This document shows, in pieces, positions 15,953 through 24,525 of a stretch of DNA of 58,591 nucleotides. Position numbers and translations under genes: made by a program. Numbering within the stretch: position 1 is the stretch's first letter; every line of letters begins with the position of its first letter. A model generated the notes under the pieces. That model ran no database searches and had not been told where the DNA came from. It worked only from the letters and a program-made list of their open reading frames with translations. Origin of the DNA: an uncultured Oscillospiraceae bacterium (GTDB lineage: Bacteria > Bacillota > Clostridia > Oscillospirales > Oscillospiraceae); the NCBI GenBank assembly GCA_900763705.1, contig CAAFLG010000062.1, forward strand, positions 1 through 58,591, in the 5' to 3' direction.

Positions 15953-16978
15953 CTATGCCTCATAAGAAAGGCCCGCCGCATCGAGCATATTCCCGATAAA
16001 GATCCCGTAGCCCCTGCTCGGATCATCCAGCAGAACATGGGTCACCGCGCCGACGATCCTGTCATTTTGCACAATTACGCTGCCGCTCATCCCCTGCACC
16101 ACGCCGCCGGTCTGCGCGAGCAGCTCTTCATCCGTCACGCGCAGGAGAAGGTTTCTCGCCGTGTCCGAGGCGGGATATACCTTTTCGATCTCGATGGCGT
16201 ATTCCTTTGTTTCCTTTCCGTTCACCGCAGCAAGGATCGTCGCCTGTCCCGGTCTGACCTCTTCCTTTTTTGCAATGGGATAGGTTTTTCCGCCGATCGT
16301 CTCCGCGTCCTGCGGCGAAAGCCTGCCGAAAATACCGCTTTCGGTGTTGGCGTAAAGCGTGCCGCAGTCGCGTGAGAAGTCAAACTCGCCCTTGAGCTCG
16401 CCCGGCGCGCCGCGCTCGCCCTTTTTCACCGCCTTGACGGAGGCGTCCATGATGCTGCCGTGGTCGAGCGGCAGGAGCTTTCCGGTGTCCACATCCGTCA
16501 CGCCGTGGCCCAGCGCGCCAAAGGTGCCGCTTCCCTTGTCATAGAAGGTCATCGTGCCGATGCCCGCCATGCTGTCGCGCACCCATGCGCCGAGGCAGTA
16601 TTCGCCGCTCGCGTCCTTCTGCGGCGAAGCTTCGAGCGTCAGTGTGCGGCTGCCGCGCTTTACGGTCAGTGCAGCGTCGTTCCCGCCGCCCGCGTTCAGG
16701 CAGGCGCGCAGTTCCTCGATGCTGTCAAGCGATGTGCCATCCAGCGCGGTGATGATGTCGCCCTTTTTGAGCCCGCAGTCCTTCGCCGGGCTTTCCCCGT
16801 CGGAGAATCCGATGACGAGCACCCCGTCGGAGAAGAGCTTCACGCCGATGGGCTGTCCCACAGCGAGGAGCTCGCGCACCGGCTCCGCCGCGGCCCGCGC
16901 GCTCGGGCAGGCGAGCATTGCCGCGGCAAAAAATCCCAGCAGCAGCGCCGCTCTTTTTGTGCGATGCGTTCCATTCAT
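15953..16978 (-). CDS. spoIVB: SpoIVB peptidase (S55), forespore-to-mother-cell signalling protease
   Basis: A 341-residue secreted serine peptidase: a signal segment (~8-29), a PDZ domain (~55-125, with SPAKDCGLKKGDIITALDG) and a C-terminal S55 domain. Visible motifs are GALGHGVTDVDTGK (His) and GGVVQGMSGSVIVQ (catalytic Ser), typical of SpoIVB, which triggers pro-sigma-K processing in Bacillus. I start it at ATG 16978, after AGGGGTGA; an upstream in-frame extension is charged and unlike the family. The protein is somewhat shorter than the Bacillus one. It is intact, although spo0A next to it is broken. Confidence 0.92.
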   Translation of the reverse strand: MNGTHRTKRAALLLGFFAAAMLACPSARAAAEPVRELLAVGQPIGVKLFSDGVLVIGFSDGESPAKDCGLKKGDIITALDGTSLDSIEELRACLNAGGGNDAALTVKRGSRTLTLEASPQKDASGEYCLGAWVRDSMAGIGTMTFYDKGSGTFGALGHGVTDVDTGKLLPLDHGSIMDASVKAVKKGERGAPGELKGEFDFSRDCGTLYANTESGIFGRLSPQDAETIGGKTYPIAKKEEVRPGQATILAAVNGKETKEYAIEIEKVYPASDTARNLLLRVTDEELLAQTGGVVQGMSGSVIVQNDRIVGAVTHVLLDDPSRGYGIFIGNMLDAAGLSYEA

Positions 16979-17171
16979 TCTCTCACCCCTTTTGTTTTTC
17001 AAAGCGCCGCCGCGCCGTTCACCCGATCGGCGCGGCAAACGCTTTTTTGCCGGTTTTTTCTTTTTCTCTGCCCGGCGCATTTACTTTCTGCGCTTCGGGC
17101 AAAATTAAAAGGTGCAAAATTTTGATGCGCTGGCATCGTTTTTCCGGAAAGCGCGCCGCACAGCGGACAAA

Positions 17172-17203
17172 AAAATTCCGCAGACCAAAGTCTGCGGAAT
17201 TTT
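17172..17203 (-). terminator. ftsZ terminator
   Basis: A 13-bp stem (AAAATTCCGCAGA / TCTGCGGAATTTT) lies 12 bp past the ftsZ stop, with a T-run on the minus strand. Confidence 0.85.
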
Positions 17204-17214
17204 ACCTGATTTTC

Positions 17215-18342
17215 TCAATGCTCGCGGTTGAAAATTTTGAAAATGTCCTCGAACGGATCGGGCTCTTCCTCGTGCTTGGCTTCCTCCTCGGCCTTCTCCT
17301 TGTCGTAGTCGAGGGGGGCAAGGCCGCCCTCGGGCGCAGTGCCGACGGCCTCAGCCTTCTCCTTGTTGAAGTCGAGCGCACCGGGTGCCTTGTCGAAGCC
17401 CGTGGCGATGACGGTGACGCGGATCTCATCGTCGAGCGTTTCATCGAAGGTCGCGCCGAAGATGGTGAGCGCGTCGGGATGCACGGCCTCCTGCACGAGA
17501 GACGCCGCCTGCTCGACCTCGTCGAGGCCGATGTCCATCGAGCCGGTGACGTTGATGAGCACGCCGTGCGCGCCGTTGATCGACGTCTCCAGCAGCGGGG
17601 AGGAGATCGCCATGCGCGCGGCTTCCTCGGCCTTGTTCTTGCCGGCGGCGCGGCCGACGCCCATGTGGGCAAGGCCCGCGTCCTTCATGATGGCGGTCAC
17701 GTCGGCAAAGTCGAGGTTGATGAAGCCCGTGTCGCGGATGAGGTCGGAAATGCTCTGCACCGCCTGACGCAGCACATCGTCCGCGATCTCGAAGGCGTTG
17801 GCAAAGGTGATCTTCTGGTCGGTCGCATGCTTGAGGCGCTCGTTCGGGATGATGACGAGCGAGTCGACCTTGGTCTTGAGCTCGTTGATGCCCGCTTCCG
17901 CCTGCGTCATGCGGCGGCGGCCTTCAAAGCCGAAGGGCTTCGTCACAACGCCGACAGTCAGGATGCCCGCCTCGCGCGCGATCTCGGCAACGATGGGCGC
18001 GCCGCCCGTGCCGGTGCCGCCGCCCATGCCGGCGGTGATGAAGACCATATCCGTGTCCTCCAGCGCCTTGGCGATCTGGTTGCGGCTCTCTTCGGCGCTC
18101 TTGCGGCCGACCTCGGGGTCGGAGCCTGCGCCCTGACCGTGCGTCAGCTTCTCGCCGATCTGGATCTTATAGGTAGCAGCGGAAACATTGAGCGCCTGCT
18201 TATCTGTGTTGACTGCGACAAAATCCACGCCGCGCGCGCCGGTGCGCACCATGCGGTTGACGACGTTGTTACCGCCGCCGCCAACGCCGATGACCTTGAT
18301 CTTCACTACGTTCTCGGGGCCGGTTTCCAATCCGAATGCCAT
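17215..18342 (-). CDS. ftsZ: Cell division GTPase FtsZ
   Basis: A 375-residue tubulin homologue that forms the Z ring. The N-terminal GTPase domain has GVGGGGNNVVNRM and the tubulin signature GGGTGTGGAP. The T7 loop with NLDFADVTAIMKDAG (catalytic Asp) follows. A short acidic linker ends in FEDIFKIFNREH rather than the usual IPxFLR-like tail, so the FtsA/SepF-binding tip is divergent. AGGAGG precedes the ATG at 18342; upstream in-frame codons are not family-like. It has its own promoter and terminator. No ftsA is adjacent. Confidence 0.98.
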   Translation of the reverse strand: MAFGLETGPENVVKIKVIGVGGGGNNVVNRMVRTGARGVDFVAVNTDKQALNVSAATYKIQIGEKLTHGQGAGSDPEVGRKSAEESRNQIAKALEDTDMVFITAGMGGGTGTGGAPIVAEIAREAGILTVGVVTKPFGFEGRRRMTQAEAGINELKTKVDSLVIIPNERLKHATDQKITFANAFEIADDVLRQAVQSISDLIRDTGFINLDFADVTAIMKDAGLAHMGVGRAAGKNKAEEAARMAISSPLLETSINGAHGVLINVTGSMDIGLDEVEQAASLVQEAVHPDALTIFGATFDETLDDEIRVTVIATGFDKAPGALDFNKEKAEAVGTAPEGGLAPLDYDKEKAEEEAKHEEEPDPFEDIFKIFNREH

Positions 18343-18425
18343 GTCGGTTCCTCCTGCAATCTGTTGTATGGGCAAAGCGCCTGCCGCTGCAAGCGCCACA
18401 ATATCAGGTATTTGTTATCTTTATC

Positions 18426-18454
18426 ATTGTATTACGGTTTTCCCCCGGGGTCAA
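18426..18454 (-). promoter_or_regulatory. ftsZ promoter
   Basis: TTGACC (18449-18454), a 17-bp spacer and TACAAT (18426-18431) on the minus strand, giving an untranslated leader of ~75 nt. Confidence 0.75.
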
Positions 18455-18505
18455 TAGCAATCGGCCATTTCGGAGAAACTTTTTTATGTAGACCGCCGCC
18501 CGCCC

Positions 18506-19258
18506 TCAGTTCGGGATAAAACTTGCCTTGCCGTCGGTCATGAGATCGATGGTGCCCGTCTCGTTGTTCTCGAGCACATCCACCACCGTGCGCAGATTCT
18601 CGAGCTTGTAGGCAAGGTCTGCGTCCCACGGCATCTTGACGGTAAATCGGCCGAGATAGGAGAGCGTGATGCCCGTGCCGTCGCTGAGGTCCACCTCGCC
18701 GATCATGGAAAGAAGCTGCTTTTCCTCCGCCGCGCGCAGCAGCGTGAGCAGGCGCTCGAGCTTGTAGGATTCCTCATTGGAAAATGCCGCCTGCGCGCCG
18801 ACCGAGGGTTCTGAAAGCTCACAGCCCGTCACGCGCACGCAGTCCTGCGGGATCTTTGCCGTGCGCTCAAGGATCTTGCCCGAGTCGCTCATGAGCCACG
18901 TCCCGTCCGCCCCCGAGAGTGCGGCGGACGCCTCACACTCCGTCACCGTCAGCAAAAGGGCGTCGGGGTACTTGCGGTTGATGACCACGGTCTCCACATA
19001 GGGGAGCGCGTCGAAGATCGCCTGCTTGACATTGTATTTGTTCAGCAGCACAAGGTTCTGCTCCTTCCGCACGCCTGCCGCCTCGATGATCTGCTCGTCG
19101 GTGTAGCGCGCATTGCCCTGCACCACGATCGTATCGATGCGGAAAAACATCGTGAGCGCGCCGACGATCGCCGCGATCACAACGATAAGACTCAGCAGCC
19201 GGAGCGGGAAGGATGCCCTTCCCCGTCTGCGCCGTCTGTTTCTTCGCTTTGCTGCCAT
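18506..19258 (-). CDS. ftsQ: Divisome protein FtsQ/DivIB
   Basis: A 250-residue bitopic protein. It has a very basic cytoplasmic tail (RRNRRRRRGR), a membrane segment (~18-40) and a POTRA domain (~45-115) with FRIDTIVVQGNARYTDEQIIEAAGV. The FtsQ beta domain follows, with PDALLLTVTEC. It scaffolds the septal peptidoglycan synthase. It lies 25 bp after murA and is probably co-transcribed with it from the murA promoter. Confidence 0.88.
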   Translation of the reverse strand: MAAKRRNRRRRRGRASFPLRLLSLIVVIAAIVGALTMFFRIDTIVVQGNARYTDEQIIEAAGVRKEQNLVLLNKYNVKQAIFDALPYVETVVINRKYPDALLLTVTECEASAALSGADGTWLMSDSGKILERTAKIPQDCVRVTGCELSEPSVGAQAAFSNEESYKLERLLTLLRAAEEKQLLSMIGEVDLSDGTGITLSYLGRFTVKMPWDADLAYKLENLRTVVDVLENNETGTIDLMTDGKASFIPN

Positions 19259-19282
19259 AATTGGTCCTGCCTTTTATCGTCC

Positions 19283-20542
19283 TTATGTAACCGTTTCCCG
19301 CCGGATGTGCGCGCCCAGCGCGCTCAAGTCACGCTCGATGCTCTCATAGCCGCGGTCGATGTGGCCGATGCGCGAAACGCGCGTGAGCCCCTCTGCCTGC
19401 AAGCCCGCGATGACGAGCGCCGCACCCGCACGAAGGTCGGTGCACTTGACGTGCGCGCCGTGCAGGTGAGGCCGTCCCGTGACCACGGCAACGCGCCCCG
19501 CAACGCGTACTTCCGCGCCCATGCGCGCAAGCTCGTCGACATGACGGTAACGGTTTTCAAAAATATTCTCTACAAATACGGTGCTGCCCTCGCTCTTCAA
19601 AAGCGCCGCCATCAGCACGGGCTGGGCATCGGTCGGAAAGCCCGGATAGGGCGCCGTTCGCACAGGGCGGATGGACTTGAGAACCCCGCCGCTGCGGAGC
19701 ATCACCTCGTCCTCGCCGCTTTTCACGGTGCAGCCCGCCTCGCTCAGCGCGCCCGCCACAGTAGAAAGCGGCCGCGGGTCCACCGAGTGAAGGCACACCT
19801 CGCCCCCGCAGCAGGCGGCGGCGCAGAGATACGTCGCCCCCACGATGCGGTCGGCGATGATGCGGTATGCCCCGCCGTGCAGCGCGCGCTTCCCCTCCAC
19901 CGTGATGATCGAGCCGCCCGCACCGCGGATGTTGCCGCCCATCGCGTTGATGAAGTTCTGCAGATCGACGATCTCCGGCTCGCGCGCGGCGTTGTAGATG
20001 GTCGTCACGCCGTCCGCGCCGCAGGCGCAGAGGATGGCGTTTTCCGTCGCGCCCACGCTCGGCATGGGTAAGTACACATCGCTCCCGAGGAGTTTTTCGC
20101 CCCGGCACTTGAGTTCTCCGCCCGTTTCTCTGATCTCCGTGCCCAGCGCGCGCAGCGCACCGAGGTGCAGGTCGATGGGTCGCGGCCCCAGCTCGCAGCC
20201 GCCGGGATAGCAGATCCTTGCCTCCTTGCAGCGCGCCAGGATTGCGCCGAGGAAGATGACCGACGAGCGCATCTCGCGCATCAGCGCGTCGGGCACCGCG
20301 CAGCGATCCATGCGCGCCGTGTCCACCACGAGCGCACCGCCCTCCCAGTGCGTGCAGCAGCCCAGGTGCCGCAGAATGGCGATCGACGCCTCCACATCCC
20401 TGAGCTTCGGACAGTTTTCGATCACGCAGGTGTCCGCGCACAAAAGCGCTGCCGCCAGAATCGGCAGCACGCTGTTTTTCGAGCCTTGTATCGTGAGTTC
20501 CCCGTACAGGCGCTCTCCGCCCTCCACATAAAGTTCACACAT
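19283..20542 (-). CDS. murA: UDP-N-acetylglucosamine 1-carboxyvinyltransferase MurA
   Basis: A 419-residue EPSP-synthase-fold enzyme that adds enolpyruvate to UDP-GlcNAc, the first committed step of peptidoglycan synthesis. The N-terminus GELTIQGSKNSVLPILAAALL and the catalytic loop GGCELGPRPIDLHL with the phosphomycin-target Cys are present. The length is standard. GGGAGGGA precedes the ATG at 20542; an upstream in-frame start is not supported. The gene has its own promoter (20641-20669). Confidence 0.96.
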   Translation of the reverse strand: MCELYVEGGERLYGELTIQGSKNSVLPILAAALLCADTCVIENCPKLRDVEASIAILRHLGCCTHWEGGALVVDTARMDRCAVPDALMREMRSSVIFLGAILARCKEARICYPGGCELGPRPIDLHLGALRALGTEIRETGGELKCRGEKLLGSDVYLPMPSVGATENAILCACGADGVTTIYNAAREPEIVDLQNFINAMGGNIRGAGGSIITVEGKRALHGGAYRIIADRIVGATYLCAAACCGGEVCLHSVDPRPLSTVAGALSEAGCTVKSGEDEVMLRSGGVLKSIRPVRTAPYPGFPTDAQPVLMAALLKSEGSTVFVENIFENRYRHVDELARMGAEVRVAGRVAVVTGRPHLHGAHVKCTDLRAGAALVIAGLQAEGLTRVSRIGHIDRGYESIERDLSALGAHIRRETVT

Positions 20543-20640
20543 CGCGTTCCCTCCCACAAAGCACATTTCTGTTTCATCGTATGCGCGGGGGACGCGGCGG
20601 GGTGACAGCGCAGTATTTTCGGTCATAGTTTCACATTTTC

Positions 20641-20669
20641 AGTATAGTCGTTTTGTATCGGTGCGTCAA
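20641..20669 (-). promoter_or_regulatory. murA-ftsQ promoter
   Basis: TTGACG (20664-20669), 17 bp and TATACT (20641-20646) on the minus strand. It is back to back with the promoter of the plus-strand nuclease-fold gene. Confidence 0.8.
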
Positions 20670-20681
20670 CTTCTTTTTACC

Positions 20682-20710
20682 TTGCTTTCCCACGCGCTTT
20701 GTGGCAGAAT
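20682..20710 (+). promoter_or_regulatory. Promoter of the EEP-family gene
   Basis: TTGCTT (20682-20687), 17 bp and CAGAAT (20705-20710). The -10 is a weak match. Confidence 0.5.
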
Positions 20711-20749
20711 AGAGGCGATATCTTCTCCCCCACGAAAGGAGTTTTTTCG

Positions 20750-21853
20750 ATGAAGAAGCCGCTGAAAATCGCGCTCTTTGCGCTTCTGGCCCTCGTTCTG
20801 GCCGCGCTCGCCTATGTGATCTATGTCTTCGCCGCCTACTACCGCGTGGAAGACTATCAAACGCTCGACGTGGTGCGCACCACCTGCGAATCCCCTGTCC
20901 CCATGGAGGATGCCGCCGGGACGGACGTCACCTACCGCATCTCTTCTGCCAACGTGGGCTTTGGCGCCTACAGCAACGATTACAGCTTCTTCATGGACGG
21001 CGGCAAGGAGAGCCGCGCCCGCAGCGCCGAGGCCGCTGTGGAAAACGTCTGCGGTGAGGCGTCGCTCGTCAAGGACCTTTCGCCCGATTTTGCCCTCTTT
21101 CAGGAGGTCGACATCGACGGCACGCGCAGCTGGCACGTCTCCGAGGACGCCTACCTCCGCGATGCGATGGAAGGCCGTAAGTTTGACGAGGTCTACGCGC
21201 AGAACTACGACAGTCCCTATCTCTTCTATCCCTTCCTCTCCCCGCACGGGGCGAACAAGGCGGGCATCATCACCTATTCCACCTTCCCCATCTCGTCCGC
21301 TATTCGCCGCTCTCTCCCCATCGAGCAGGGCTTTATGAAGCTCGTCGACCTTGACCGCTGCTACTCCGTCAGCCGCATCCCGATGGCAAACGGAAAAGAG
21401 TTCGTGCTCTATAACCTCCACCTTTCCGCTTACACCTCCGATGGCACCATAGCGACCGAGCAGCTCGAGATGCTCTGCGCCGATATGCTCCAAGAGTATG
21501 AAAACGGCAACTACTGCATTGCCGGAGGCGACTTCAACAAGGATCTTCTCGGCGCTTCCGCTGAAATCTTCGGTGTGACAGGCGGTGAAAACGACACCTG
21601 GGCCCAGCCCATTCCCGAAGGCACGATCCCCGCAGGGCTCTCCCTCGTCGCGCCCTTCGATCCCGAGCACCCCGTCGCCTCCTGCCGCACGGCAAACGAG
21701 CCGTATGACGTGACGACCTCCTTCCGCGTGACGGTGGACGGATTTCTCGTTTCGGACAATGTTGAGGTGCTCGGCGCGGACGTGGTCGACGCGGACTACC
21801 GCTACTCCGATCACAACCCCATCTACATGGACTTTATCCTCAAGTCTGAATAA
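20750..21853 (+). CDS. Membrane-anchored endonuclease/exonuclease/phosphatase-fold protein
   Basis: A 367-residue protein with an N-terminal membrane segment (~5-27) and an EEP domain facing outward. Catalytic-type motifs are visible: DFALFQEVD (metal-binding Glu), NLHLSAY, AGGDFNKD (Asp/Asn) and the final YSDHNPIYMDF (Asp-His pair). Family members cleave DNA, phosphoinositides or other phosphodiesters; the substrate is unknown. The start at 20750 follows GAAAGGAG. It is the only plus-strand gene in the dcw cluster and separates murA from murG, which suggests an insertion into an ancestral operon. Confidence 0.8.
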   Translation: MKKPLKIALFALLALVLAALAYVIYVFAAYYRVEDYQTLDVVRTTCESPVPMEDAAGTDVTYRISSANVGFGAYSNDYSFFMDGGKESRARSAEAAVENVCGEASLVKDLSPDFALFQEVDIDGTRSWHVSEDAYLRDAMEGRKFDEVYAQNYDSPYLFYPFLSPHGANKAGIITYSTFPISSAIRRSLPIEQGFMKLVDLDRCYSVSRIPMANGKEFVLYNLHLSAYTSDGTIATEQLEMLCADMLQEYENGNYCIAGGDFNKDLLGASAEIFGVTGGENDTWAQPIPEGTIPAGLSLVAPFDPEHPVASCRTANEPYDVTTSFRVTVDGFLVSDNVEVLGADVVDADYRYSDHNPIYMDFILKSE

Positions 21854-21864
21854 GGCCAAAAAGC

Positions 21865-21897
21865 AAAAGGAAGCGAGCCTTTGGCTCGCTTCCTTTT
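21865..21897. terminator. Convergent terminator between the EEP gene and murG
   Basis: A 15-bp perfect stem (AAAAGGAAGCGAGCC / GGCTCGCTTCCTTTT) that can serve both strands. Confidence 0.88.
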
Positions 21898-21909
21898 TGT
21901 TTTTCTTTG

Positions 21910-23031
21910 TTACTTGAGCAGCGACATGACCGTTTGGTAGATGCGCTCGGTCGCGTCGCGGATGCCGAGACCCGCCATGTTCTCCGCCATCGAGCGGATG
22001 CGCGCATCGTCCCTGAGAAGTCCCGCTGCGGCGGCAAAGAGCTTTTTGCCGTCAAGCCCATCCTCGGCAAGCACCAGCGCCGCGCCGTGGTCGCCGAGCA
22101 GCGCCGCGTTCTTCTCCTGGTGGTGGTTCGTCACGTTGGGTGAAGGCACCAGGATTGCCGGCACGCCGAGCGCCGTCAGCTCGCTGAGCGTAGAAGCGCC
22201 CGCGCGGCAGATGACAAGGTCCGCCGCCCGCATGACGCTCGCCATATCGTAGATATACTCGCGCACATCGAGCGCGGGATGCGCGGCAAGCTCCAGTCCG
22301 TCGTCGCGCATCCACTGCTGCATCGACTTCCAGCAGATCTCGCCGACGCCGTGGATGTGGTGAAAAGGCTCCTTCGCGCTCTCCAGCGCGAGAAACTCCG
22401 CCATCGCGCGGTTCATCGCGCCCGAGCCGAGGCTGCCCCAGAAGGAAAGGATCAGGGGACGGCCGTCGTTCACGCCGAGTGCCTCTTTCGCCTCCGCCTT
22501 TGTCTTTGTGAAAAAGTCGCCGCGCACGGGCGTGCCGGTCACGACCACCTTCTCCGGATGTCTGTAGTGCGCACGGCAGTCCTCAAAGCCGACCATAATG
22601 CGCTCGCAGTAGGGCTCAAGCTGCCGCGTCGTCAGCCCCGGCACGATGTTCGACTCATGCACCGCCGTGGGGATGCCCGCCTTCGCGCCGTAGCGCACGA
22701 GGGGATAGCTCGCGTATCCGCCGGTGCCAACGATGAGGTCGGGGCGGAAATCCTTCAAAATGGCGTTCGCCTCACGCTCGGCGTGGGCGAGATTCTTGAG
22801 CGAGACAAGGTTGTGCCGGATCTCCGCGGGCTTGAACGAGCGGTGGAACGAGGAGATGTTCACCGTGCGGAAGGGATAGTCCGTGTGCGCGATGAGGTCG
22901 CGCTCCAGGCCGCGCTCCGCGCCGACGAAGAGGATCTGCGTATCTGCGTTTCTTTGCTTCATATAGCCTGCGAGCGCGAGCGCGGGATTGACGTGCCCCG
23001 CCGTGCCGCCGCAGGTAAAGATCACTTTCAT
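21910..23031 (-). CDS. murG: Undecaprenyl-PP-MurNAc-pentapeptide GlcNAc transferase MurG
   Basis: A 373-residue GT-B glycosyltransferase that converts lipid I to lipid II at the inner membrane face. The N-terminal lipid-binding loop GGTAGHVNPALA and the second glycine loop GTGGYASYP are present. The C-terminal domain has SFWGSLGSGAMNRA and ICRAGASTLSELTALGVPAILVPSP, the UDP-GlcNAc site. GAAAGGAG precedes the ATG. It follows ftsW by 19 bp and is the last gene of the large minus-strand dcw unit. Confidence 0.96.
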   Translation of the reverse strand: MKVIFTCGGTAGHVNPALALAGYMKQRNADTQILFVGAERGLERDLIAHTDYPFRTVNISSFHRSFKPAEIRHNLVSLKNLAHAEREANAILKDFRPDLIVGTGGYASYPLVRYGAKAGIPTAVHESNIVPGLTTRQLEPYCERIMVGFEDCRAHYRHPEKVVVTGTPVRGDFFTKTKAEAKEALGVNDGRPLILSFWGSLGSGAMNRAMAEFLALESAKEPFHHIHGVGEICWKSMQQWMRDDGLELAAHPALDVREYIYDMASVMRAADLVICRAGASTLSELTALGVPAILVPSPNVTNHHQEKNAALLGDHGAALVLAEDGLDGKKLFAAAAGLLRDDARIRSMAENMAGLGIRDATERIYQTVMSLLK

Positions 23032-23050
23032 GCCATTTCTCCTTTCCGCG

Positions 23051-24232
23051 CTAACGCATCTGGCGCGAAACGCTCAGCACGATGCCGACCTCGGCCAGCT
23101 GGATGACGAGCGCCGTGCCGCCGTAGCTGAAAAACGGCAGCGAAATGCCGGTATTCGGGATGAGATTCGATACGACCGCGATGTTGAGAAAGACCTGAAG
23201 CGCGATCTGCGTCGTCACGCCGACGGCAAGAAGGCTGCCGAAGCGGTCGCGCGCGTGCAGGGCGATCCAGTAGCCGCGGATGATGAGCAGCGCGAACATC
23301 ACCATGATGAGCGTTGCGCCGACAAGGCCGAGCTCCTCGCAGATGATGGCGAAAATGAAGTCGTTGTGCTCTTCGGGCAGGAAGAGGAACTTCTGTCGGC
23401 TCTTGCCGAGCCCCACGCCGAAGAGTCCGCCCGAACCGATGGAGAGCAGGCTCTGGCGGATCTGATAGCCCTTGTCACGCATCCATTCTTCGTTGAACGG
23501 GTCGAGCCAGATGCTGATGCGGCTTGAGTTGTAGGTGATGAGCCCCGTTGCAAAGGCGTAGGCCACCACGAGCACCAGCGCAATGCCGATACCGACCCAG
23601 TAATTGCGGATACCGCCGACATACATCATCACAGCGCCGATGCCCAGCAGCAGCACCATGCCGGAAAAGTGCGGTTCCTTCGCCATCAGTGCCGCGATCA
23701 CGCCGAGGATGGCTGCATAGGGCATGATGCCGTAGCGGAGCGTTGCCATTTTGTCCTTCTTTTTGGAAATGCTGTCGGCAAAGTAGAGGATGATGCCGAC
23801 CTTGGCGATCTCGGAGGGCTGGAACTGAATGGGGCCCAGGCGGATCCAGCGCTGCGCGTTGTGCGTCAGCTTGCCCGTGCCGATGCCGGGGATGAGAACG
23901 AGCACCAGAAGGATGATCGCGGCAATGAGCACGATCTTGGCAATGCCGCGGTAACGCTCGTAGTTGATCTTACCGACGACGGTCATCGCCGCGATGCCGA
24001 GCAGCGCGAACGCGCCCTGGCGGATGAGATAATAGGCAGGGTTGCCTTTTTCATAGTATGCCGAGGGGAAGCTTGCCGAAAAGAGCATGATGAGGCCCAC
24101 GCCGACGAGCGAGAGCACCAGCAGCAGATACGGAAGGTCGATCGGTCCGCGGCCCGCTTCACGCGCCGCCGCCTCGATGGCCTTCGCCCGCTCGCGCTGC
24201 TCCTGCCGCAGCAGCCGCTCTTCCTTGGTCAT
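23051..24232 (-). CDS. ftsW: SEDS peptidoglycan polymerase FtsW
   Basis: A 393-residue polytopic SEDS protein with about ten membrane segments. Motifs include LTHNAQRWIRLGPIQFQPSEIAKVG and, near the end, NTGISLPFFSYGGTALV, characteristic of FtsW/RodA/SpoVE. It polymerises glycan strands with a class B PBP. It could be SpoVE or RodA in function, but the place between mraY and murG and the PBP in the same operon favour FtsW. The start has AAAGGGGG. Confidence 0.93.
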   Translation of the reverse strand: MTKEERLLRQEQRERAKAIEAAAREAGRGPIDLPYLLLVLSLVGVGLIMLFSASFPSAYYEKGNPAYYLIRQGAFALLGIAAMTVVGKINYERYRGIAKIVLIAAIILLVLVLIPGIGTGKLTHNAQRWIRLGPIQFQPSEIAKVGIILYFADSISKKKDKMATLRYGIMPYAAILGVIAALMAKEPHFSGMVLLLGIGAVMMYVGGIRNYWVGIGIALVLVVAYAFATGLITYNSSRISIWLDPFNEEWMRDKGYQIRQSLLSIGSGGLFGVGLGKSRQKFLFLPEEHNDFIFAIICEELGLVGATLIMVMFALLIIRGYWIALHARDRFGSLLAVGVTTQIALQVFLNIAVVSNLIPNTGISLPFFSYGGTALVIQLAEVGIVLSVSRQMR

Positions 24233-24516
24233 GCAATCTTCCCCCTTTCATTCGACTGAAAATCGTGTAATGCACAGTTTTGAAACGGATATCACTCCGC
24301 TCCGCGCAAGGTGCTTTTTGCCACGCACAGGTTGCAGGCAAAAACAGTCAATATCATTTGCCGCCCGCAGGCGGCAAACTAATTTTAATCATTTTTCGCC
24401 GCGACCGGTGCGTGGCGAAAAATACTTCTCGCAGAGTGAGTGTCGAGCCGCCAAGGGCGGCGAGGCACAGAGCGCCGCGCATCCCCCCTCATTTTTGAGA
24501 AACGGCTTGCCGTTTC
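24233..24516. repeat. Cluster of inverted hairpin repeats between mraY and ftsW (BIME-like)
   Basis: These 284 bp hold four strong hairpins and one small one: 24315-24344, 24357-24378, 24391-24423, 24447-24461 (short) and one at 24490-24525 overlapping the mraY end. The first and third are related in opposite orientation: both carry GCCACGCAC-x-GGT-x-GC flanked by T-run and A-run arms. The arrangement resembles paired REP sequences of a BIME. No reading frame fits a Mur ligase, although murD usually occupies this place. Confidence 0.6.
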
Positions 24517-24525
24517 TCAAAAATG
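24490..24525 (-). terminator. Strong hairpin at the 3' end of mraY
   Basis: A perfect stem of about 16-17 bp (CATTTTTGAGAAACGGC / GCCGTTTCTCAAAAATG) begins at the mraY stop. The following bases on the minus strand are G-rich, not T-rich, so this may be an mRNA-stabilising or processing hairpin rather than a full terminator. Confidence 0.6.

Noticed and set aside
24233..24516. A degraded murD between mraY and ftsW
   Set aside because: 284 bp are too short, the sequence is mostly hairpins, and no frame shows Mur ligase motifs.
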